From Aeromonas sobria (GTDB lineage Bacteria > Pseudomonadota > Gammaproteobacteria > Enterobacterales > Aeromonadaceae), in assembly GCF_000820145.1 (NCBI RefSeq), contig NZ_CDBW01000006.1, positions 62,001 through 126,000 on the forward strand: a stretch of DNA of 64,000 bases, read 5' to 3'. The notes under the pieces were generated by a model, which ran no database searches, was not told the DNA's origin, and was given only the letters and a program-made list of their open reading frames with translations. Below, one piece after another: positions 1 to 11,319 of this stretch (positions within the stretch are counted from its first letter, which is position 1; every line of letters begins with the position of its first letter). Position numbers and translations under genes: made by a program.

Positions 1-20
1 CAAGCTGATCTGATAGCAGA

Positions 21-77
21 GCTCTTGTTACAAGAGCACCGAGTGGGGGGTGGGGGCCGTTGCGAAAGCGCGGCCCC
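21..77. other. two stem-loops before rluA
   Basis: A 7-bp hairpin (21-27 with 31-37) is followed by a GC-rich hairpin (53-59 with 71-77). The second contains an inner GC-GAAA-GC tetraloop. No clean T-tract follows on either strand, so a terminator role for a gene left of the window is only possible. I see no gene in 1-182. Confidence 0.3.
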
Positions 78-182
78 TATCTTTATCCGCCGTTTGCCCC
101 TGTTCTTCTCCCGTCACCCCTTTCACTGATCCCGCCGCACTCGCGCTGATTGCCATCTACTGACGGCCTCTACTCATTGCCT

Positions 183-878
183 CTAAAAAGGGGCTGCACA
201 GCGGATCTGCATCGGCTCGCCGCTCACCGGATGAGTAAAATCCAGCTCGCTGGCGTGCAGCATCAGCCGCGGTGCCTGTTCGCAGCCAGGCAGCTGCAGG
301 CCGCCATAGAGATCGCAGCCGAGGATGGGGTGGCCCAGTAACTGGCTGTGGATCCGCAGTTGATGAGTGCGGCCGGTCTCAGGCACCAGCCGCACCCGGG
401 TCAGTGGCACAACCTGGCCTTGCATTAGCTGATCCAGCAACTCAATCACCTGATAGCGGGAGCGGGAGGGTTTACCGCTGGCGGCGCAGATCTTCATCAG
501 CGGAAAGATCGCCGGATCCTTGGCGATAGGGGCGTCGATCACCCCTTCATCGCCAGCCAGATGGCCGCAGAGCAGGGCGCTGTAGGCCTTGCTTACCGCC
601 CGCTGGCTGAATTGCTGGCAGAGCTGGGCGTTGATGGTCTTGTTTTTGGCCACCACCATGATGCCTGAGGTGCCGAAGTCGAGGCGATGCACCAGGGTGC
701 AGCCGGAGTGATCCTGCACCAGTCGATAGTGAACCGAGTCGAGGTTCTGCGGGTTCTTGCCCGACAGGCTCAGCAGGCCGCTTGGCTTGTTGATCAGCAG
801 CAGGTGCTCATCTTCAAACAACGTCTCGATGGCGGCACTGCAGGGCGGGGCGATAAAGGTGTCGACGATAACAGACAT
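183..878 (-). CDS. rluA: RluA-type pseudouridine synthase
   Basis: The 231-aa product should isomerise uridine to pseudouridine in RNA; E. coli RluA (219 aa) modifies 23S rRNA U746 and some tRNAs. The catalytic motif HRLDFGTSG holds the family's catalytic Asp. RTHQLRIH, LGHPILG and a C-terminal APRLMLHA segment all match RluA. The reading frame stays open upstream to 1142, but the extra residues look non-protein-like. Homology starts near MSVIVD at 878, so that ATG is chosen. The gene is divergent from rihA. Another RluA-family specificity cannot be excluded. Confidence 0.85.
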   Translation of the reverse strand: MSVIVDTFIAPPCSAAIETLFEDEHLLLINKPSGLLSLSGKNPQNLDSVHYRLVQDHSGCTLVHRLDFGTSGIMVVAKNKTINAQLCQQFSQRAVSKAYSALLCGHLAGDEGVIDAPIAKDPAIFPLMKICAASGKPSRSRYQVIELLDQLMQGQVVPLTRVRLVPETGRTHQLRIHSQLLGHPILGCDLYGGLQLPGCEQAPRLMLHASELDFTHPVSGEPMQIRCAAPF

Positions 879-1135
879 AGGGCGCACGGGCTGGAAACGG
901 GGGGCGATCATACCCGAACCGGCGCGGCCGGGCGAATGGGCGGTGCGCTGTCTCGGGAAATGAACGGGATTGCGCCATGCAACCTCTTGATAATGAGCCG
1001 CTCTGATCGCGCGACGGCGTGAAGTGCAAACCCTTCTGGTCACCCACAAGGCCCCGTTTTGTGACCCCTTCCCGAGTTCATCCGAAGCTTGCTTGTTAAG
1101 GTATGGCTCCCTGTTATGTTGTAAGGACCCTTTCC

Positions 1136-2071
1136 ATGGCACTGCCCGTTATTCTCGATTGTGATCCCGGCCACGACGACGCCATCGCCCTCATTCTGGC
1201 GCTGGCCAGCCCCGAACTGAACGTGCTGGCGGTCACCACCAGTGCGGGCAACCAGACGCCGGACAAGACCCTCAACAATGCCCTGCGCATCCTCACCCTG
1301 CTGGGGCGAGACGACATTCCGGTGGCGGCGGGGGCGCCGAAGCCACTGGCCCGCGAGCTGATTATCGCCGACAACGTCCACGGCGAGTCGGGGCTCGATG
1401 GTCCCAAGCTGCCGGATCCCGCCTTTGCGCCGCAGGCCATGACGGGGATTGAATTGATGGCCAAGTGCTTGCGCGAGAGCCCGCAGCCCGTGACCCTGGT
1501 ACCGACCGGGCCGCTGACCAATATCGCCCTGCTGCTGGCGGCCCACCCGGAGCTCAAGCCCAGGATTGCCCGCATCGTATTGATGGGGGGCGCCGCAGGG
1601 GCGGGCAACTGGACCCCTGCGGCGGAATTCAATATTTATGTCGACCCGGAGGCGGCCGATATGGTGTTCAATTCAGGTATTCCCATCACCATGTGTGGCC
1701 TCGATGTGACCCATGAGGCGCAGGTGATGGATGAGGATATCGAGCGGGTGCGCGCCATCACCAATCCGGTGGCCCAGTGCGTCGCCGAGCTGCTCGACTT
1801 TTTCATGATCTACCACCGGGATCCCAAGTGGGGATTTGCTGGTGCACCGCTCCACGACCCCTGTACCATTGCCTGGTTGCTGGCTCCCGAACTGTTCCAC
1901 GGGGTCGAGTGCCGGGTCGATATCGAGACTCGGGGGGAGCATACAGTGGGGATGACGGTGGTGGATCGTTATGGTCTGACCGGCAAGCCAGCCAATGCGT
2001 TGGTGCTGCTGGGGCTGGATCGTCCGGGCTTTATCGATCTGCTGGTGACGCGGCTGCGGGCGTTTGACTGA
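1136..2071 (+). CDS. rihA: pyrimidine-specific ribonucleoside hydrolase RihA
   Basis: Cytosolic nucleoside hydrolase of 311 aa, the same length as E. coli RihA. It cleaves the N-glycosidic bond of cytidine and uridine to base plus ribose for salvage. The N-terminal [11 protein letters not shown] motif supplies the Asp cluster that binds Ca2+. [34 protein letters not shown] and [13 protein letters not shown] follow, almost identical to RihA. The start at MALPV (1136) matches E. coli; an upstream in-frame ATG at 1103 adds 11 unconserved residues. The gene appears monocistronic. Confidence 0.93.
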   Translation: MALPVILDCDPGHDDAIALILALASPELNVLAVTTSAGNQTPDKTLNNALRILTLLGRDDIPVAAGAPKPLARELIIADNVHGESGLDGPKLPDPAFAPQAMTGIELMAKCLRESPQPVTLVPTGPLTNIALLLAAHPELKPRIARIVLMGGAAGAGNWTPAAEFNIYVDPEAADMVFNSGIPITMCGLDVTHEAQVMDEDIERVRAITNPVAQCVAELLDFFMIYHRDPKWGFAGAPLHDPCTIAWLLAPELFHGVECRVDIETRGEHTVGMTVVDRYGLTGKPANALVLLGLDRPGFIDLLVTRLRAFD

Positions 2072-2104
2072 GCGCCGGTTCATTTTTGCAAGAAGGGGCG
2101 GGGA

Positions 2105-2572
2105 ATGTGGAAGAGAGGCTTGGTGCTGCTGGCCGGGTTGCAACTGACAGGCTGTGCGACGCCATTCGAGCGGATGTGGCAGGGGCTGGCGACCTGTGAA
2201 TTTACCGATCTCTATGTGGATGAGACGGGCAGGGCCGCCAATCTACAGCTGGCCAACTACACCCCCTACAAGGTGAGCGACGGCTTTGCCTGGTACAAGG
2301 TGCACGAGGAGCTGCACGGCCTGCCGGTGGTCGGCTTTATCGTGCCTGCCGCAAGCTTTGAAGTGCATGCCCTGTTTGTCGATACTCCCATCGCCAACGC
2401 CCGCCGGTTGACCCACAACGCCTACGGCAGCGAGTTTAGTGACGAGCAGAAGCATGACGAGGGGATCGCGCCCCTGCTGCTGCGTGACCCCAACAACCCC
2501 AAGCGCTCCATCATCGATTGCACCAAGGGGGAGTCCGACGAGGAGCTGCAGGATTCGGCCATGCCGGAGTAG
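2105..2572 (+). CDS. putative lipoprotein, unknown function
   Basis: A 155-aa protein with a short hydrophobic signal peptide ending in a lipobox (LTGC, Cys at residue 17). It is predicted to be lipidated and periplasmic. The mature part is soluble and acidic at the C-terminus, with no domain I recognise. It starts 34 bp after rihA on the same strand behind a purine-rich AAGAAGGGGCGGGG stretch, so it may be co-transcribed. A strong terminator follows at 2641. Function unknown. Confidence 0.7.
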   Translation: MWKRGLVLLAGLQLTGCATPFERMWQGLATCEFTDLYVDETGRAANLQLANYTPYKVSDGFAWYKVHEELHGLPVVGFIVPAASFEVHALFVDTPIANARRLTHNAYGSEFSDEQKHDEGIAPLLLRDPNNPKRSIIDCTKGESDEELQDSAMPE

Positions 2573-2640
2573 GGCTGCCATCACCCTATCCCCGGTTACC
2601 CTGTCAGCCTGAAACTCGCGGTCTGAAACACGCGGCCGGA

Positions 2641-2679
2641 AAATAGAGGGGCCAGCCTTGTCGGCTGGCCCCTCTATTT
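2641..2679. terminator. bidirectional Rho-independent terminator
   Basis: A perfect 17-bp inverted repeat (2641-2657 with 2663-2679, loop TTGTC) has a GC-rich core and AT ends. It lies between the convergent lipoprotein gene (+) and winged-helix gene (-). Confidence 0.85.
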
Positions 2680-2716
2680 ATTTAGAGCAGAGTGTTATTG
2701 CAGAGCAGCGCCCGGC

Positions 2717-3013
2717 TTAGGGATAGCTCAGCGTCTCTTTGATAAAAGGCAACTGGGCCTTGATCCATGCAGGGTTGATGGGGCCCCAGTCGCTGATGCG
2801 GTAGTGCCCTTGCAGGTGGCGAGCCCCTTCGGTCTGCTCGAAGGCGCAGTTGATATCGAGCTCGGCCAGCGCGCTCAGGGTATCTTGCGCGGTGCGGCGC
2901 GGCATGCCGGTCACCTCCATGATGGCGGGCACCGTATCCGTGCCCTGGCTGATCAGCCAGGCCACGTAGAGCCGCCGGTAGAAACTGGTGCGGGTTTTAC
3001 TCGGCTCACTCAT
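2717..3013 (-). CDS. winged-helix DNA-binding protein, small
   Basis: A 98-aa basic protein. Residues 20-55 (AWLISQGTDTVPAIMEVTGMPRRTAQDTLSALAEL) read as a helix-turn-helix of winged-helix type; the C-terminal half (GHYRISDWGPINPAWI) would form the wing. Its ATG overlaps the stop of the upstream DUF1523 gene by 4 nt (ATGA), so the two are translationally coupled and probably act together. I infer a transcriptional regulator; the target is unknown. Confidence 0.7.
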   Translation of the reverse strand: MSEPSKTRTSFYRRLYVAWLISQGTDTVPAIMEVTGMPRRTAQDTLSALAELDINCAFEQTEGARHLQGHYRISDWGPINPAWIKAQLPFIKETLSYP

Positions 3014-3540
3014 ATCTCGTCCTCAAGACGATCGAAGTAGCGCCAGGTCGCAATGGCCGCTTTGCCCATCACCAGTGCCCAGAGGCCGAACCAGAACCAG
3101 CGGAAGAAGCTCCAGGTGGAGGCATCAGGCTCGGTGCTTTCGATCTTGGTAACGTTGGGGAACAGGGAGAACATGTTCACGCGCCAGCCGTAGGAGGTGA
3201 TGATGGCCAGACGCTTCTCGAACTCCATCGACTTGGCTTTGGCCTGCACATCGGCGGCGTTGAACTTGAAGTAGAAGGGCCAGCCCCACTCGGTATCTTC
3301 ATTGCGGAATACCCGGATCTTCTCGCCGGGGCGCTCGGTATAGATGTAGTAGACGTCGGAGGTGGGGCCATCAGCCGGGTTCTTCTGGCTGATGGGGCCA
3401 TCCTTGTCGGTTCGTTTCACCTCGACACCGGTGATGGTGGCGATGGTGTGCTCCGGCAGGTAGAAGTCGAGCCAGGTGGCGGAAACGAGGGCGATGAGCC
3501 CCAAAGCGATAAAGGCGGGTTTCTTGAATCTCAGGCTCAT
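3010..3540 (-). CDS. DUF1523 family membrane protein
   Basis: A 176-aa inner-membrane protein with one transmembrane helix at each end (about residues 8-26 and 144-162). The extracytoplasmic domain between them contains DVYYIYTERPGEKIRVFRNEDTEWGWPFYFKF, typical of DUF1523. The function of this family is not established. The start is the ATG at 3540; the longer frame to 3669 begins with unrelated, Cys-rich residues. It is coupled to the downstream winged-helix gene. Confidence 0.75.
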   Translation of the reverse strand: MSLRFKKPAFIALGLIALVSATWLDFYLPEHTIATITGVEVKRTDKDGPISQKNPADGPTSDVYYIYTERPGEKIRVFRNEDTEWGWPFYFKFNAADVQAKAKSMEFEKRLAIITSYGWRVNMFSLFPNVTKIESTEPDASTWSFFRWFWFGLWALVMGKAAIATWRYFDRLEDEI

Positions 3541-4045
3541 GGTGTGCTCACGTGAGGGGGAGTAACGTGCCTCTACCATACCGATATTTGGTGGAGCAGC
3601 CCAGCCCCCTATGGAGCCATTGGCCAAAAAATGGCGTTTAAAACAGAGACAAAGCCATTGGCCCATCAATCAGAGCGGCATTGTCTGCTCTGTTATTTTG
3701 CGCGGTGGGAGGGATCTTCTGATGGTCGATGTGAGCTGGAAGCGCAGGGATGGCAGCTTGTTTTCTATCACCATGACCTGGTGGGAGGGAACGACAGTGG
3801 CCAGGCCGCTCTGACGCTGGACTTGCTCGCCAACCGTGTACCACACAACCAAACTTGGGACAGGCACTGCTCGGCTGGCATCGTCACCAGTTGTTATTGC
3901 TGAAATATACGTAGGAAAAGGTTTTTTCTTGTGCGAGTGGAGCCGTTTAGGCATGATTGATCGCCTTATCTGGTCAGTATGTGGTACAACTGGTCTGGTT
4001 GATGTGTTCCTGTCCCATTTTCGTTATTCCCCGCTCTCGTCCCAT
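3541..4045. other. intergenic region, no gene seen
   Basis: About 500 bp between the divergent DUF1523 and LysE-type genes. Short frames occur on both strands, but none has a convincing ribosome-binding site or protein-like composition. It probably holds the two divergent promoters; I cannot point to definite elements. Confidence 0.4.
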
Positions 4046-4056
4046 GGAGGTGTGTT

Positions 4057-4689
4057 GTGTCCAGCTGGATCGATCCGGCCATTCTGGCTCTGTTTATCCC
4101 GACCTTTTTCTTTGTCTCGGTGACCCCCGGCATGTGCATGACCCTGTCGATGACCCTGGGGATGAGCCTGGGGGTGCGCCGTACCCTGCACATGATGTGG
4201 GGGGAGCTGATCGGAGTCGGGCTGGTCTCGGTGCTGTCGGTGATCGGGGTGGCTGCTATCATGCTCAACTATCCGGGGATCTTCGCTGCCTTCAAATATG
4301 TGGGGGGCGCCTATCTGGTGTGGCTCGGTATTCAGATGTGGCAGGCCAAAGGGAAGATGGCCATTCCGGCGGATCTCTCGGCCGGTCAGCAGACCAGCCC
4401 CATGGGGCTGGCGGTGCAGGGGTTTGTCACCGCCATCGCCAACCCCAAGGGGTGGGCCTTCATGATCTCCTTGCTGCCCCCCTTTATCTCTGCCGACAAG
4501 CCGATGGCGCCGCAGATCACCGCGCTGGTGGCGCTGATTCTGGTCATCGAGTTCTCCTGTCTGCTGCTCTACGCCAGCGGTGGCCGCACCCTGCGCCACT
4601 TCCTTGCCAAGAGCGGTAACGTTACCTTGATGAACCGCATCGCCGGCACCCTGATGCTGGGAGTGGGGGTCTGGCTGGCGCTCGGTTAA
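4057..4689 (+). CDS. LysE/RhtB family amino-acid exporter
   Basis: A 210-aa inner-membrane protein with about six hydrophobic segments. Family landmarks are the N-terminal TPGMCMTLSMTLGMSLGVRR and the central YVGGAYLVWLGIQMWQ and ANPKGWAFMISLLPPF. Members export amino acids or their analogues using the proton gradient; the substrate cannot be deduced here. Translation starts at GTG 4057, six bases after a strong GGAGG (4046-4050). A bidirectional terminator follows at 4718. Confidence 0.85.
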   Translation: MSSWIDPAILALFIPTFFFVSVTPGMCMTLSMTLGMSLGVRRTLHMMWGELIGVGLVSVLSVIGVAAIMLNYPGIFAAFKYVGGAYLVWLGIQMWQAKGKMAIPADLSAGQQTSPMGLAVQGFVTAIANPKGWAFMISLLPPFISADKPMAPQITALVALILVIEFSCLLLYASGGRTLRHFLAKSGNVTLMNRIAGTLMLGVGVWLALG

Positions 4690-4717
4690 GAGCCGTCAGT
4701 GACCCGCGCCACGAAAG

Positions 4718-4746
4718 AAAAATGCCACCGGTCGGTGGCATTTTTT
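4718..4746. terminator. bidirectional terminator
   Basis: Inverted repeat AAAATGCCACCG / CGGTGGCATTTT (4719-4730 with 4733-4744), with A-run and T-run flanks. It separates the convergent LysE-type and antiporter genes. Confidence 0.9.
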
Positions 4747-4762
4747 ATGGGCGCGGCCTGGC

Positions 4763-5971
4763 TCAGCGAGGTTTGAAGCGCTCGACCCAGGGGTTGGCGG
4801 TGAGGCCGTGCAGGATGACGCTCAATATGATGGTGCAGAGCACGGTGGCGATGATAGGGCGCTGGCCAATCAGCGCCGGCTGGTTTTGCAGCACCATCAC
4901 CGCAAAGACGATGCTGGCAAGGCCCCGCGGCCCGAACCAGCCGATAAAGAGCTTGAGCTCTGGCTTGAGGCCGGTGCCGATGAGGCTCAGCCAGACCGGC
5001 ACCATCCGCAGCAGGGTGAGGCTGGCAATGGCATAGAGCCAGTATTGCCACTGCAGAAGCTCCGGCAGCATGGGCATCAGGGTGGCGCCAAACACCATCC
5101 AGATCACCACGGAGAGCAGGTCGCCGTAGCCTTCGCAGCTGTCCATGTAGGCATGCTTGTGCTCGCCGAGGCGGTGGCCGATAAAGAGGCCGCCGACAAA
5201 GGCGGCGATAAAGCCGCTGCCACCGAGAGTCTGGGCCAGCGCAAAGCAGAGCAGGGCCAGCCCCGGCATGGTGAGCTGACGCCAGAGCGGCAGTTGCCAG
5301 CCGTTGAGATAAGAGATTTTCAACAGCCGGATGGTGAGGCTGGTCAGCACAAAGGCGACCAAGAGGCCAATGCCGATCTCTTCGAGCATCAGAGTGATGG
5401 CCAGGGTGGCGGTGCCTGCGTGTTGCTCGGTGGGGGCGATAAGGGCCAGCAGCAGAAGCAGTACCGGCACGCAGATGCCGTCGTTAAGGCCGCTCTCCTG
5501 ATTGAGCCCTTCGCGCACCGGTGCCGGTACCGCGGGGTTGCTCACCACCGCCTTGCCCAGCGCCGCATCGGTGGGGGCAAGAATGGTGGAGAGGATGGCC
5601 ATCTCCAGCAGTGGCAGGTCGGGGAAGATCCAGTGGCCAAACAGGGCGCCACAGGCCAGGGTGAGGGGCAGACCAATCAGCAGCAGCCGGATCGGGAGCT
5701 GGCGGTTGGCCAGCAATACTTGCCAGTTGGTGTTGGCGGCATCGTTGAACAGCACGATAACCAAAGTCAGCTCGGCCAGCAGCTTGATGCCGGCGCTGTC
5801 GATGGAGAGGGAGAGCAGCTCCAGCCCGCCCGGCCCCAGCAGCCAGCCGGTCAGCAGAAACAGCAGGGGGCCGTTGACCAGTTTTGATTCAAAGCGCCCC
5901 GCGATCAGGCTGTAGATCAGCAAGAAGGCAGCGATCACCGCCAGATTCTGGTAAAGCAGATGTGTATCCAT
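4763..5971 (-). CDS. CPA1-type cation:proton antiporter
   Basis: A 402-aa polytopic membrane protein of the NhaP-like Na+(K+)/H+ exchanger family. It shows the CPA1 hallmarks APTDAALG (residues 132-139) and ESGLNDG (158-164), containing the Asp residues used for ion binding. Further helices end near FGPRGLASIVFAVMVL. Unlike NhaP2 nearby, it has no C-terminal TrkA-C regulatory domain. Substrate ion is not deducible. The start at 5971 gives a normal N-terminal helix. Confidence 0.85.
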   Translation of the reverse strand: MDTHLLYQNLAVIAAFLLIYSLIAGRFESKLVNGPLLFLLTGWLLGPGGLELLSLSIDSAGIKLLAELTLVIVLFNDAANTNWQVLLANRQLPIRLLLIGLPLTLACGALFGHWIFPDLPLLEMAILSTILAPTDAALGKAVVSNPAVPAPVREGLNQESGLNDGICVPVLLLLLALIAPTEQHAGTATLAITLMLEEIGIGLLVAFVLTSLTIRLLKISYLNGWQLPLWRQLTMPGLALLCFALAQTLGGSGFIAAFVGGLFIGHRLGEHKHAYMDSCEGYGDLLSVVIWMVFGATLMPMLPELLQWQYWLYAIASLTLLRMVPVWLSLIGTGLKPELKLFIGWFGPRGLASIVFAVMVLQNQPALIGQRPIIATVLCTIILSVILHGLTANPWVERFKPR

Positions 5972-6113
5972 ACAAGCTTCCTTGAAACCATCTTGTCAGG
6001 GCTGTTTAACTGCCATCCTGGCCCCGGATTATGCCCAATATTCTCAGTTATTAACTCTTCATTGCCGTAGCTGTGCGCACACCTTGCCAAGACTGGCTGC
6101 GCGCATCACGCCC

Positions 6114-6146
6114 ATCACGACAATCACGACAATCACGACAATCACG
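6114..6146. repeat. 9-bp tandem repeat, about 3.7 copies
   Basis: The unit ATCACGACA repeats head-to-tail at 6114, 6123 and 6132, with a partial copy at 6141. It lies upstream of the CPA1 antiporter and downstream of the GH84 gene. It could vary in copy number; no function is evident. Confidence 0.8.
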
Positions 6147-6184
6147 CCAGCCGGGACAGACTCTGCCTGCCCCGCAGGGGCGGT

Positions 6185-7288
6185 TTAATCGGTCAGACAG
6201 TCGGGGTCGAACACATACTCCCCGTCCAGCCAGCGCACGATTTCGTCGACGCAGGCTTGATCCCGAAACGGCAGGTAGCGGGCCTTGAGGGCGGCAATCT
6301 GCTCGGGGGTGAGCTGCGCCAGCCCCAGATCCTGAAACAGCGGCAGGTCGGCTTCGATCATCGCCGAGATCTGTGGGCCGCAGGTAGCGTTAAGGGCGGC
6401 GTGCAGCGCCTTGTCGGGATCGTACTGCTTGCCGAGTCGGTAACTCATCGGCAGGGTGGCGAGCGGCAGGGCCGACAGCGCCGCCTGCTTCATCGGGTTG
6501 ACCGCATGGCCGGATACCAGCTCCGCCAGCTCGGCGGGGCGGTTCTCGAAGGCGCGCAGGTGCAGGTAGCTGCTTGCCTTGCTGCCATCGTTGACCGGGT
6601 AGTTGTCCCACAGGAAGGGCTTGCGGCCGAGCAGTTCGGTCACCTGCTTGAGGTGCGCGGCCGGATACTCGCTGGAGCAGACCCTGGGGCCGGTCCAGAA
6701 GATCTCGAAGCGGCGGTCGAGTTGCTCGCCAAGCTCTTCCAGATAGCGGGGGGGCATGGCGCCAAATACCTTCTCCAGCACCGGATCGGTCGAGTAGTAG
6801 CTGGGGCAGAAGATGAGACGGGCCGCCTTGCTGTGAGCCGCGATGTCGTGGGCGATGGTGAGCTGGTGACGGGCCAGATCTGGGGTATCCCCCTTCATGT
6901 CGTCAAACAGCACCGCCAGAATATCGGGCTGGAGCGCCTCGTCGATCAGGCGCACTTTTTCGAGCAGCGCCGGGCGCTTGCGATCGTAGTCGTGGTGGGC
7001 CCCCATGGGGCTTAAGCCCACCCCGAAGGCGAGCCCGTTGGCGCGGCACTGGCGCGCCAGCTCGGCGAGATCCGCCAGCTGCTGCTCGGGCCAGGGGAGG
7101 GCCCAGTGCTTGCGCAGATAGCCATCCTCTTTCGGGGCATAGATATAGAAGCCGTAACCGTGGCGCGGCAGCCACTGGGCGTAGCGGGCGCGGGCCTGCC
7201 AGCTCCATCCCTTGCCAAAAAAGCCTTCAATGACCCCCAGATTGGCAGCGGGGGGCAGGGGGCCGGACAGCAAACTTTGATATGGCAT
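6185..7288 (-). CDS. GH84 beta-N-acetylglucosaminidase (O-GlcNAcase-like)
   Basis: A 367-aa glycoside hydrolase family 84 catalytic domain. GH84 enzymes remove N-acetylglucosamine by substrate-assisted catalysis using two adjacent Asp residues. Here these are Asp129-Asp130 in VLFDDMKGD. Other landmarks shared with human OGA occur in order: EGFFGKGW (21-28), YIYAPKED (48-55), FCPSYY (160-165), WTGPRV (198-203) and WDNYPVND (227-234). There is no signal peptide and no accessory domain, so the enzyme should be cytoplasmic. The substrate may be GlcNAc-bearing oligosaccharide, peptidoglycan fragments or modified protein; the sequence does not decide. It sits between two antiporter genes on the same strand, 43 bp after nhaP2. 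Confidence 0.85.
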   Translation of the reverse strand: MPYQSLLSGPLPPAANLGVIEGFFGKGWSWQARARYAQWLPRHGYGFYIYAPKEDGYLRKHWALPWPEQQLADLAELARQCRANGLAFGVGLSPMGAHHDYDRKRPALLEKVRLIDEALQPDILAVLFDDMKGDTPDLARHQLTIAHDIAAHSKAARLIFCPSYYSTDPVLEKVFGAMPPRYLEELGEQLDRRFEIFWTGPRVCSSEYPAAHLKQVTELLGRKPFLWDNYPVNDGSKASSYLHLRAFENRPAELAELVSGHAVNPMKQAALSALPLATLPMSYRLGKQYDPDKALHAALNATCGPQISAMIEADLPLFQDLGLAQLTPEQIAALKARYLPFRDQACVDEIVRWLDGEYVFDPDCLTD

Positions 7289-7331
7289 AACTCTCTCCCT
7301 TCTTGCTGGGGACTTGATACGGGACGGTCCG

Positions 7332-9059
7332 TCAGACCGGGTCCTCTTCCTGAAAGCGCACCCCGATCTTGCTCGGCACGCTCTCGTCCATTTCGGCCAC
7401 GGTCCAGATCAGGCCCTGCCATTCGATGTTGTCACCGACCACCAGATTATCGCCCAACTGGCTGGCAATAAAATCGCCCAGTGTCTGATCCGCCACCTCG
7501 CTCACATCCAATCCGTAGAGGGGGGCGAGATCCACCAGCCGCGCCGCCGCCTCCAGCAGGAAGTCACCGAAGAAGCGGGGGCCGAGATCCTGCTCCGGCG
7601 CCTGACTGAACAGCTGGCCGAGGGCGGAGAGATCGCGCTCGTGGCCAATCACGCAGAGGATGTCATCGGCCTGCAGACAGGTACTACCCGAGGGGTGAAG
7701 CAGCTCGCGGCCACGAAACAGGGCGCAGATCCGGGTGCCGGTGGGCATCTGCAGATCCCGCAGTGGCGAGCCGATGCACCACTTATCGGCTCCCAGCTGG
7801 TAGACGAAGGTCTCCCACTGACTGTCGAGATCGATCTCGAGCCCCGAACGATTGATGGGCGAGGGCGGTGCCGGTACCTCAACCCGCGCCAGTTTTGATG
7901 CCAGCGGCAGCGAACTGCCCTGCAAAATCAGCGAAACCAGCACCACGAAGAAGGCGACGTTGAAGTAGAGCTGGGCGTTGGGCAGCCCCGCCATCATGGG
8001 GAACACCGCCAGAATGATCGGCACCGCACCGCGCAAGCCGACCCAGGAGATAAACCAGCGCTCGCGGGGGGCAAAGTTCTTGAACGGCAACAGACCGATC
8101 CACACCGAGATTGGGCGGGCTATCAGGATCATCCACATCGCCAGCGCCAGCGCGGGCAGGGCGATGGGCAGCAGATTACTCGGGGTGGCCAGCAGCCCCA
8201 GCACCAGAAACATACCGATCTGGCTGAGCCAGGTCAGGCCGTCCAGCACCGACAAGGTGGTGCTACGGCTGCGCAGGGAGAGGTTGCCGAGCAGCAGACC
8301 GGTGAGGTAGATGGCGAGAATGCCGCTGCCCCCCACTGCCGTGGTGAGGGCGAAGATCAGCAGGCCACCGCTGACGGTGAGCAAGGGGTAGAGACCTGCA
8401 GCCAGCTTGGCTGTGTTGATCAGTCGCCACAACAGCCAGCCACCGGTCAGACCCATCCCGGCCCCCATGCCAAACTGCTGTAACAGTTGCAGCAACAGGT
8501 AGCCACCATCCAGCCCCTGCTGGGCGGTGGCCAGCACTTCAATCAGGGTGACGGTGAGAAACACCGCCATGGGATCGTTGCTGCCCGATTCGATCTCCAG
8601 GGTGGCGCTCACCCGTTCGTTGAGGCTGCGCCCACCGAGCAGGGAGAAGACCGCCGCCGCATCGGTGGAGCCGACGATGGCGCCGATCAGCATTCCCTGC
8701 ATCAGGTTGAGGTCAAACAGCCAGGCGGCGGCCAGACCGGTCAGGCCGGTGGTGATGGCCACCCCGACCGTGGCCAGCGACAGTGCAGGCCAGAGTGCCA
8801 CCCGAAACGAGGAGACCCGGGTGCGCATGCCGCCGTCGAGCAGGATGATGGCAAGTGCCAGGTTGCCCACCAGATAGGCGATGGAGTAGTCAGCGAAGTG
8901 GATGCCACCGGGGCCATCCTCACCGGCCAGCATGCCGACGGCGAGGAAGATAACCAGAATGGGAATACCGAGGCGGGAAGAGAGGGCGCTCAACAGGACG
9001 CTGGCACCCACTAGCAGTGCGGCGACAAAAAAGAAACTGTTGATGGTAGCGGCATCCAA
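7332..9059 (-). CDS. nhaP2: potassium/proton antiporter NhaP2 (CvrA)
   Basis: A 575-aa CPA1 antiporter (E. coli NhaP2 is 578 aa) that expels K+ in exchange for H+ and protects cell volume at low osmolarity. The membrane part carries [14 protein letters not shown] and [13 protein letters not shown]. Past residue 400 there is a TrkA-C nucleotide/regulatory domain ([20 protein letters not shown]) and a CorC/HlyC-like tail. I place the start at TTG 9059, preceded by AAGGAG (9067-9072) at 7-nt spacing. This also matches the E. coli N-terminus (LDAATI versus MDATTI). The ATG at 9098 would add 13 unconserved residues. Confidence 0.92.
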   Translation of the reverse strand: MDAATINSFFFVAALLVGASVLLSALSSRLGIPILVIFLAVGMLAGEDGPGGIHFADYSIAYLVGNLALAIILLDGGMRTRVSSFRVALWPALSLATVGVAITTGLTGLAAAWLFDLNLMQGMLIGAIVGSTDAAAVFSLLGGRSLNERVSATLEIESGSNDPMAVFLTVTLIEVLATAQQGLDGGYLLLQLLQQFGMGAGMGLTGGWLLWRLINTAKLAAGLYPLLTVSGGLLIFALTTAVGGSGILAIYLTGLLLGNLSLRSRSTTLSVLDGLTWLSQIGMFLVLGLLATPSNLLPIALPALALAMWMILIARPISVWIGLLPFKNFAPRERWFISWVGLRGAVPIILAVFPMMAGLPNAQLYFNVAFFVVLVSLILQGSSLPLASKLARVEVPAPPSPINRSGLEIDLDSQWETFVYQLGADKWCIGSPLRDLQMPTGTRICALFRGRELLHPSGSTCLQADDILCVIGHERDLSALGQLFSQAPEQDLGPRFFGDFLLEAAARLVDLAPLYGLDVSEVADQTLGDFIASQLGDNLVVGDNIEWQGLIWTVAEMDESVPSKIGVRFQEEDPV

Positions 9060-9289
9060 GGGCGAACTCCTTCCTGGTAATGTGCAAAGTAGGCGCATTA
9101 TATGCAGTTAGGCACTATCGTGTGGCTTATTTGTGCATCAATTTGCATTTTTTTACATTTTTTCCCCTCATGGATGCGCCATATTCTGACTGCAATGAGC
9201 GGAATGAAAAGGAGTCAAAGGAGCGTCGATTTCAGGATGTGCGGATGTGCGCGTATGGGGTACTAGTGGGGTGGCACTGAAGAGGGTCA

Positions 9290-9311
9290 GGGGAGCGCCA
9301 GCGCTCCCCCT
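9290..9311. terminator. GC-rich hairpin, possible terminator
   Basis: Stem GGGAGCGC / GCGCTCCC around a CA loop, lying just beyond the stop of the 49-aa gene on the minus strand. No T-tract follows, so it is only a weak terminator candidate. Confidence 0.35.
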
Positions 9312-9340
9312 CGGGGTGATGGGGATCCGGTGATGCAGGG

Positions 9341-9486
9341 TCAGTAGTCGTCCTCGTCATCCTTCACTTCGCGGATCTTGTCCTTGTAGTTGGGCAACTG
9401 CTTCTCCAGCCGTTTCATGTCTTTGATGGCATTGAGAAACAGCCCGAGCAGGAACAGCAGCGGCAACCCTATCCACAGCCAGAGAC

Positions 9487-9490
<4 letters not shown>
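9341..9490 (-). CDS. 49-aa single-span membrane protein
   Basis: A 49-codon frame. The product begins MSLWLWIGLPLLFLLGLFLN, one transmembrane helix, followed by a charged tail (KDMKRLEKQL, ending DDEDDY) likely in the cytoplasm. Its ATG overlaps the stop of the M15 peptidase gene by 4 nt (ATGA), strong evidence for real translation and coupling. It resembles the small DUF2897-type proteins found near dapE in related bacteria, but I am not certain of that family. It may tether or regulate the co-encoded enzymes. Confidence 0.75.
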
Positions 9491-11309
<1,819 letters not shown>

Positions 11310-11319
11310 TTAGTTGTCC

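Noticed and set aside
3836..4123. 95-aa frame in the gap before the LysE-type gene
   Set aside because: It overlaps the start of the exporter in another frame, lacks a ribosome site and has no protein-like pattern.
6169..6181. GCCCC-GCA-GGGGC hairpin after the GH84 stop
   Set aside because: Short stem with no T-tract on the minus strand; too weak for a terminator call.
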